From: Candidatus Bathyarchaeota archaeon | Lineage (GTDB): Archaea > Thermoproteota > Bathyarchaeia > 40CM-2-53-6 > FEN-987 | NCBI GenBank assembly: GCA_003152955.1 | Contig: PMBQ01000305.1 | Coordinates: 1 to 6,933, forward strand | Direction: 5' to 3' | Length of the DNA stretch: 6,933 nucleotides | Shown here: one piece after another, positions 4,919-6,933 of the stretch | Numbering within the stretch: position 1 is the stretch's first letter | Layout of the letters: every line of letters begins with the position of its first letter | The notes under the pieces: generated by a model | What the model was told of the DNA's origin: nothing | The model's database searches: none | What the model saw: only the letters and a program-made list of their open reading frames with translations | Translations under genes and position numbers: made by a program

Positions 4919-6933
4919 TTAGTGTTTGGCCCGTTTCAAATTCAAGATCAAGAGAATGACGAAGAGTATCACAGACGGCAACATCATGGCCGACATGTCG
5001 AAGTAGTTTGATTCGTTAAGTCTGCCGATGGAACTCCATCCCGCTTGGATGGTCTTGGGAGAGTTCACGAAAAGGAGGGTCCTAGGATTAGTGTCGTTTG
5101 AATCTCCGGTCCAATGCGAGAAGAGAACGTCCGTTTCACTAATCATCGGTGGTTGAAGGAGGATTGTTGCTGTGGAGTTCTCGTCGTACCAACCAGAACC
5201 TTCCACTTGACCAAAGGATGACGTTGCGTTTACGAAGTACTGCATCCGGTAATATGCGACCAGTGTTGCGCTACTGTCCAGAATCACCTGTCTGACGGGT
5301 GTGGGAGTTCCATCCTCCCATCTTGTGAAGGCGACTCTGGTTAGACCGTTCAGGTAAATGAAGGGGGGCACCTGTACGGTGTGCCTTCCTTGCGTTGTCT
5401 CAAGTGACACAGGTGTCGAGACTGTGTACTGAATCCCATCATACAGGAGACGCACGTTAGGGGCATTGGTTTCGAGAGTAGCTGTGAACGGACCGGTAAT
5501 GTTGGTTGTTGTGAGGTACGGGCGAGATGTTGGCAGCCAACCTGCACCCGTGTTGCGCAGGATAATTATCTCAAGTGAAACTCGAGAGGAGTTGAAAGGT
5601 GGAGAGACTAGGAGATTGAATACGCGTTGACCGACGCCAAACACAGAAAAATCGAGAACGCTTTCAATTTGAGCACTTCGGTTGTCCAGGGTCATAACTC
5701 TGATCAGCAACTTGGTTTGTGTGCTGTAGGACAAGTTGGCCTGAATTATGAGAACTTGGTCCGAAGCGATTTCTTGTGGTGCCTTCAGAGAGGGGATAGT
5801 TGCGTACGGGTCTTTCTGCGTTGAATTTCCGACTTGCGAGATAATACTGTGAACATCTTCGGATTTGAGCTGCAGGGCCTTTGATTTCTCGACGAAGTTG
5901 ACTAAGATGTTAAGGGCCTGGGAGTCGTACCGTCCAGTTTCCAGCGCAGTCCAAACTTCATGCCCCATCATCGGAATCACGTGGAACTCCTTGTGTTGGT
6001 AATAGGAGTCATGCCAACCATCGGTGGGCGTCTCGTTGTAGAAGTCTTGGCCAGTCGCAATGTACTGTGGTGTTTCTATGTCGCCGCCATAAAGGACCAG
6101 AAGGCTTGTCCGCGTATGGTAGGCGCTTCGGATTTGGTCGTCAGAGAGATATGGCGTTATCAGAATTAGCCCGTCAGGGCTGGTCCACTCTTCTGGGTCT
6201 ATAGATACTTCCATTGCAGCAACAGCTGCCCCCACTGAATATCCTATGAGGTAGGTGTGCGCGTATCCTTGAGCCTTTATCCATTTGTGGACCTGAGTGA
6301 TAATTTGTGATTGTAATTGGTAAGGTTCTTGATAGATGACACTGTTCGAATCAGCCTGCACGTACTTGTACGACCCTTTCTCGAGTGCGATTACGCAATA
6401 GTATTTGGTAAGATCCTGCAGGAATCGAATGGTACCAAAGGATTCGTATTCATAGGGATTTGTCCAATACTGACTGTAGCCGACACCTGCTTCTTGCGCG
6501 ATGCCCCCACCAAGCCAGATTAGGCATGTGTCACTCGCATTTTGTTTCCAATAGTACCAAGATGCGTCTCCGATCGTGACGATTGATCTACTGGGCTGGT
6601 CGGGCAGCTGACCGGACACAGGTGGGACTAGGACGGCGGCTACGAGGATGATTGAGAGAGGGATTATGAGCGTTACCAAGTGCTTCAACGCGTGAGGCGA
6701 GATGGTAATTTTTGCGCGCCGCTCCTCCGAATATTTGTGCAGACCCCTGACCGCAAGACCAAGTGCTCCAACATAGAAGATATCGCTAACCAAGACGAGA
6801 CTAATGCTTGTTCCAGAGTGAACCCACGTCGCCTCAACGGTCTTTGGCCCATCCATCGATATTGATGTCACAACGTCGTTGGATTCAATATCTCCAGACC
6901 ATCCGTTGAAGATGTAGTGGTCCGTCAAGAATC
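4919..6933 (-). CDS. Membrane-anchored extracytoplasmic alpha/beta hydrolase with InlB-like beta repeats, 5'-truncated by the window edge
   Basis: Large surface protein, 669 residues counted from the TTG codon at 6928, which is not the true start because the frame stays open to the window edge and the GWSGD repeat begins upstream. Order: beta repeat FNGWSGD...PKTVEATW (7-35), TM1 (about 42-62), a basic loop KYSEERRAK (65-73), TM2 (about 83-102), an alpha/beta hydrolase (about 115-350), a beta-rich stalk (about 375-530), two more repeats (534-561 and 603-631, the latter with HWTGD and PKTIQAGW), TM3 (about 648-663) and tail KRAKH. Expected catalytic triad: S231 in GYSVG, D283 in YGGDIETP, H323 in MGHEVW. 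Eleven N-X-S/T sequons all lie between TM2 and TM3. Together with the basic loop and tail, this places the enzyme outside the cell, probably N-glycosylated. Substrate is unknown: peptidase, esterase or other ester/amide hydrolase. Stop is TAA. No family name can be given with confidence. Confidence 0.88.
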   Translation of the reverse strand, partial: FLTDHYIFNGWSGDIESNDVVTSISMDGPKTVEATWVHSGTSISLVLVSDIFYVGALGLAVRGLHKYSEERRAKITISPHALKHLVTLIIPLSIILVAAVLVPPVSGQLPDQPSRSIVTIGDASWYYWKQNASDTCLIWLGGGIAQEAGVGYSQYWTNPYEYESFGTIRFLQDLTKYYCVIALEKGSYKYVQADSNSVIYQEPYQLQSQIITQVHKWIKAQGYAHTYLIGYSVGAAVAAMEVSIDPEEWTSPDGLILITPYLSDDQIRSAYHTRTSLLVLYGGDIETPQYIATGQDFYNETPTDGWHDSYYQHKEFHVIPMMGHEVWTALETGRYDSQALNILVNFVEKSKALQLKSEDVHSIISQVGNSTQKDPYATIPSLKAPQEIASDQVLIIQANLSYSTQTKLLIRVMTLDNRSAQIESVLDFSVFGVGQRVFNLLVSPPFNSSRVSLEIIILRNTGAGWLPTSRPYLTTTNITGPFTATLETNAPNVRLLYDGIQYTVSTPVSLETTQGRHTVQVPPFIYLNGLTRVAFTRWEDGTPTPVRQVILDSSATLVAYYRMQYFVNATSSFGQVEGSGWYDENSTATILLQPPMISETDVLFSHWTGDSNDTNPRTLLFVNSPKTIQAGWSSIGRLNESNYFDMSAMMLPSVILFVILLILNLKRAKH

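Noticed and set aside
4805..5011. 68-codon plus-strand frame across the hydrolase 3' end
   Set aside because: It mostly overlaps the hydrolase and its gap on the other strand, has no ribosome site, and its composition looks like a shadow frame.
6926..6928. TTG as the start codon of the surface hydrolase
   Set aside because: The frame is open to the window edge, and the GWSGD repeat that begins here needs residues upstream, so the gene is truncated rather than starting here.
1..6933. CRISPR array, insertion sequence, tRNA or defence system
   Set aside because: No regularly spaced repeats, terminal inverted repeats, transposase motifs or tRNA T-loop signatures were seen.

Overview
The window most likely comes from an archaeal chromosome, probably a TACK-type lineage such as Bathyarchaeia or Nitrososphaeria relatives. 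Support comes from an archaeal-type Lhr helicase with a C-terminal four-cysteine motif, a GGTGAT ribosome binding site, and a multi-pass surface protein with 'GWSGD'-type beta repeats and many N-glycosylation sequons. The lineage is inferred from protein style only; there is no rRNA or other marker gene here.

The layout is convergent. On the plus strand are the 3' part of an Lhr-family DNA/RNA helicase (1-2643, its 5' end outside the window), an intergenic stretch holding a probable small Cys/His-rich gene (2736-2909), and a 194-residue protein of unknown function (2906-3490). The last two genes share a GTGA stop/start overlap, which suggests translational coupling. All three could form one transcript. 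A 139-base gap (3491-3629) with a nested hairpin and a T5 tract separates them from the minus-strand genes.

On the minus strand, reading from right to left, are a membrane-anchored extracytoplasmic alpha/beta hydrolase (4919 to beyond 6933, its 5' end outside the window), a 134-base gap, and a complete class V aminotransferase of the alanine/serine-glyoxylate (COG0075-like) type (3630-4784). No metabolic link between the hydrolase and the aminotransferase is evident.

No CRISPR array, transposon, tRNA or rRNA is visible, and nothing here proves a new defence or mobile system. The points most worth a second look are the small coupled gene beside the helicase and the architecture of the surface hydrolase, which looks like two related membrane modules joined in one frame.
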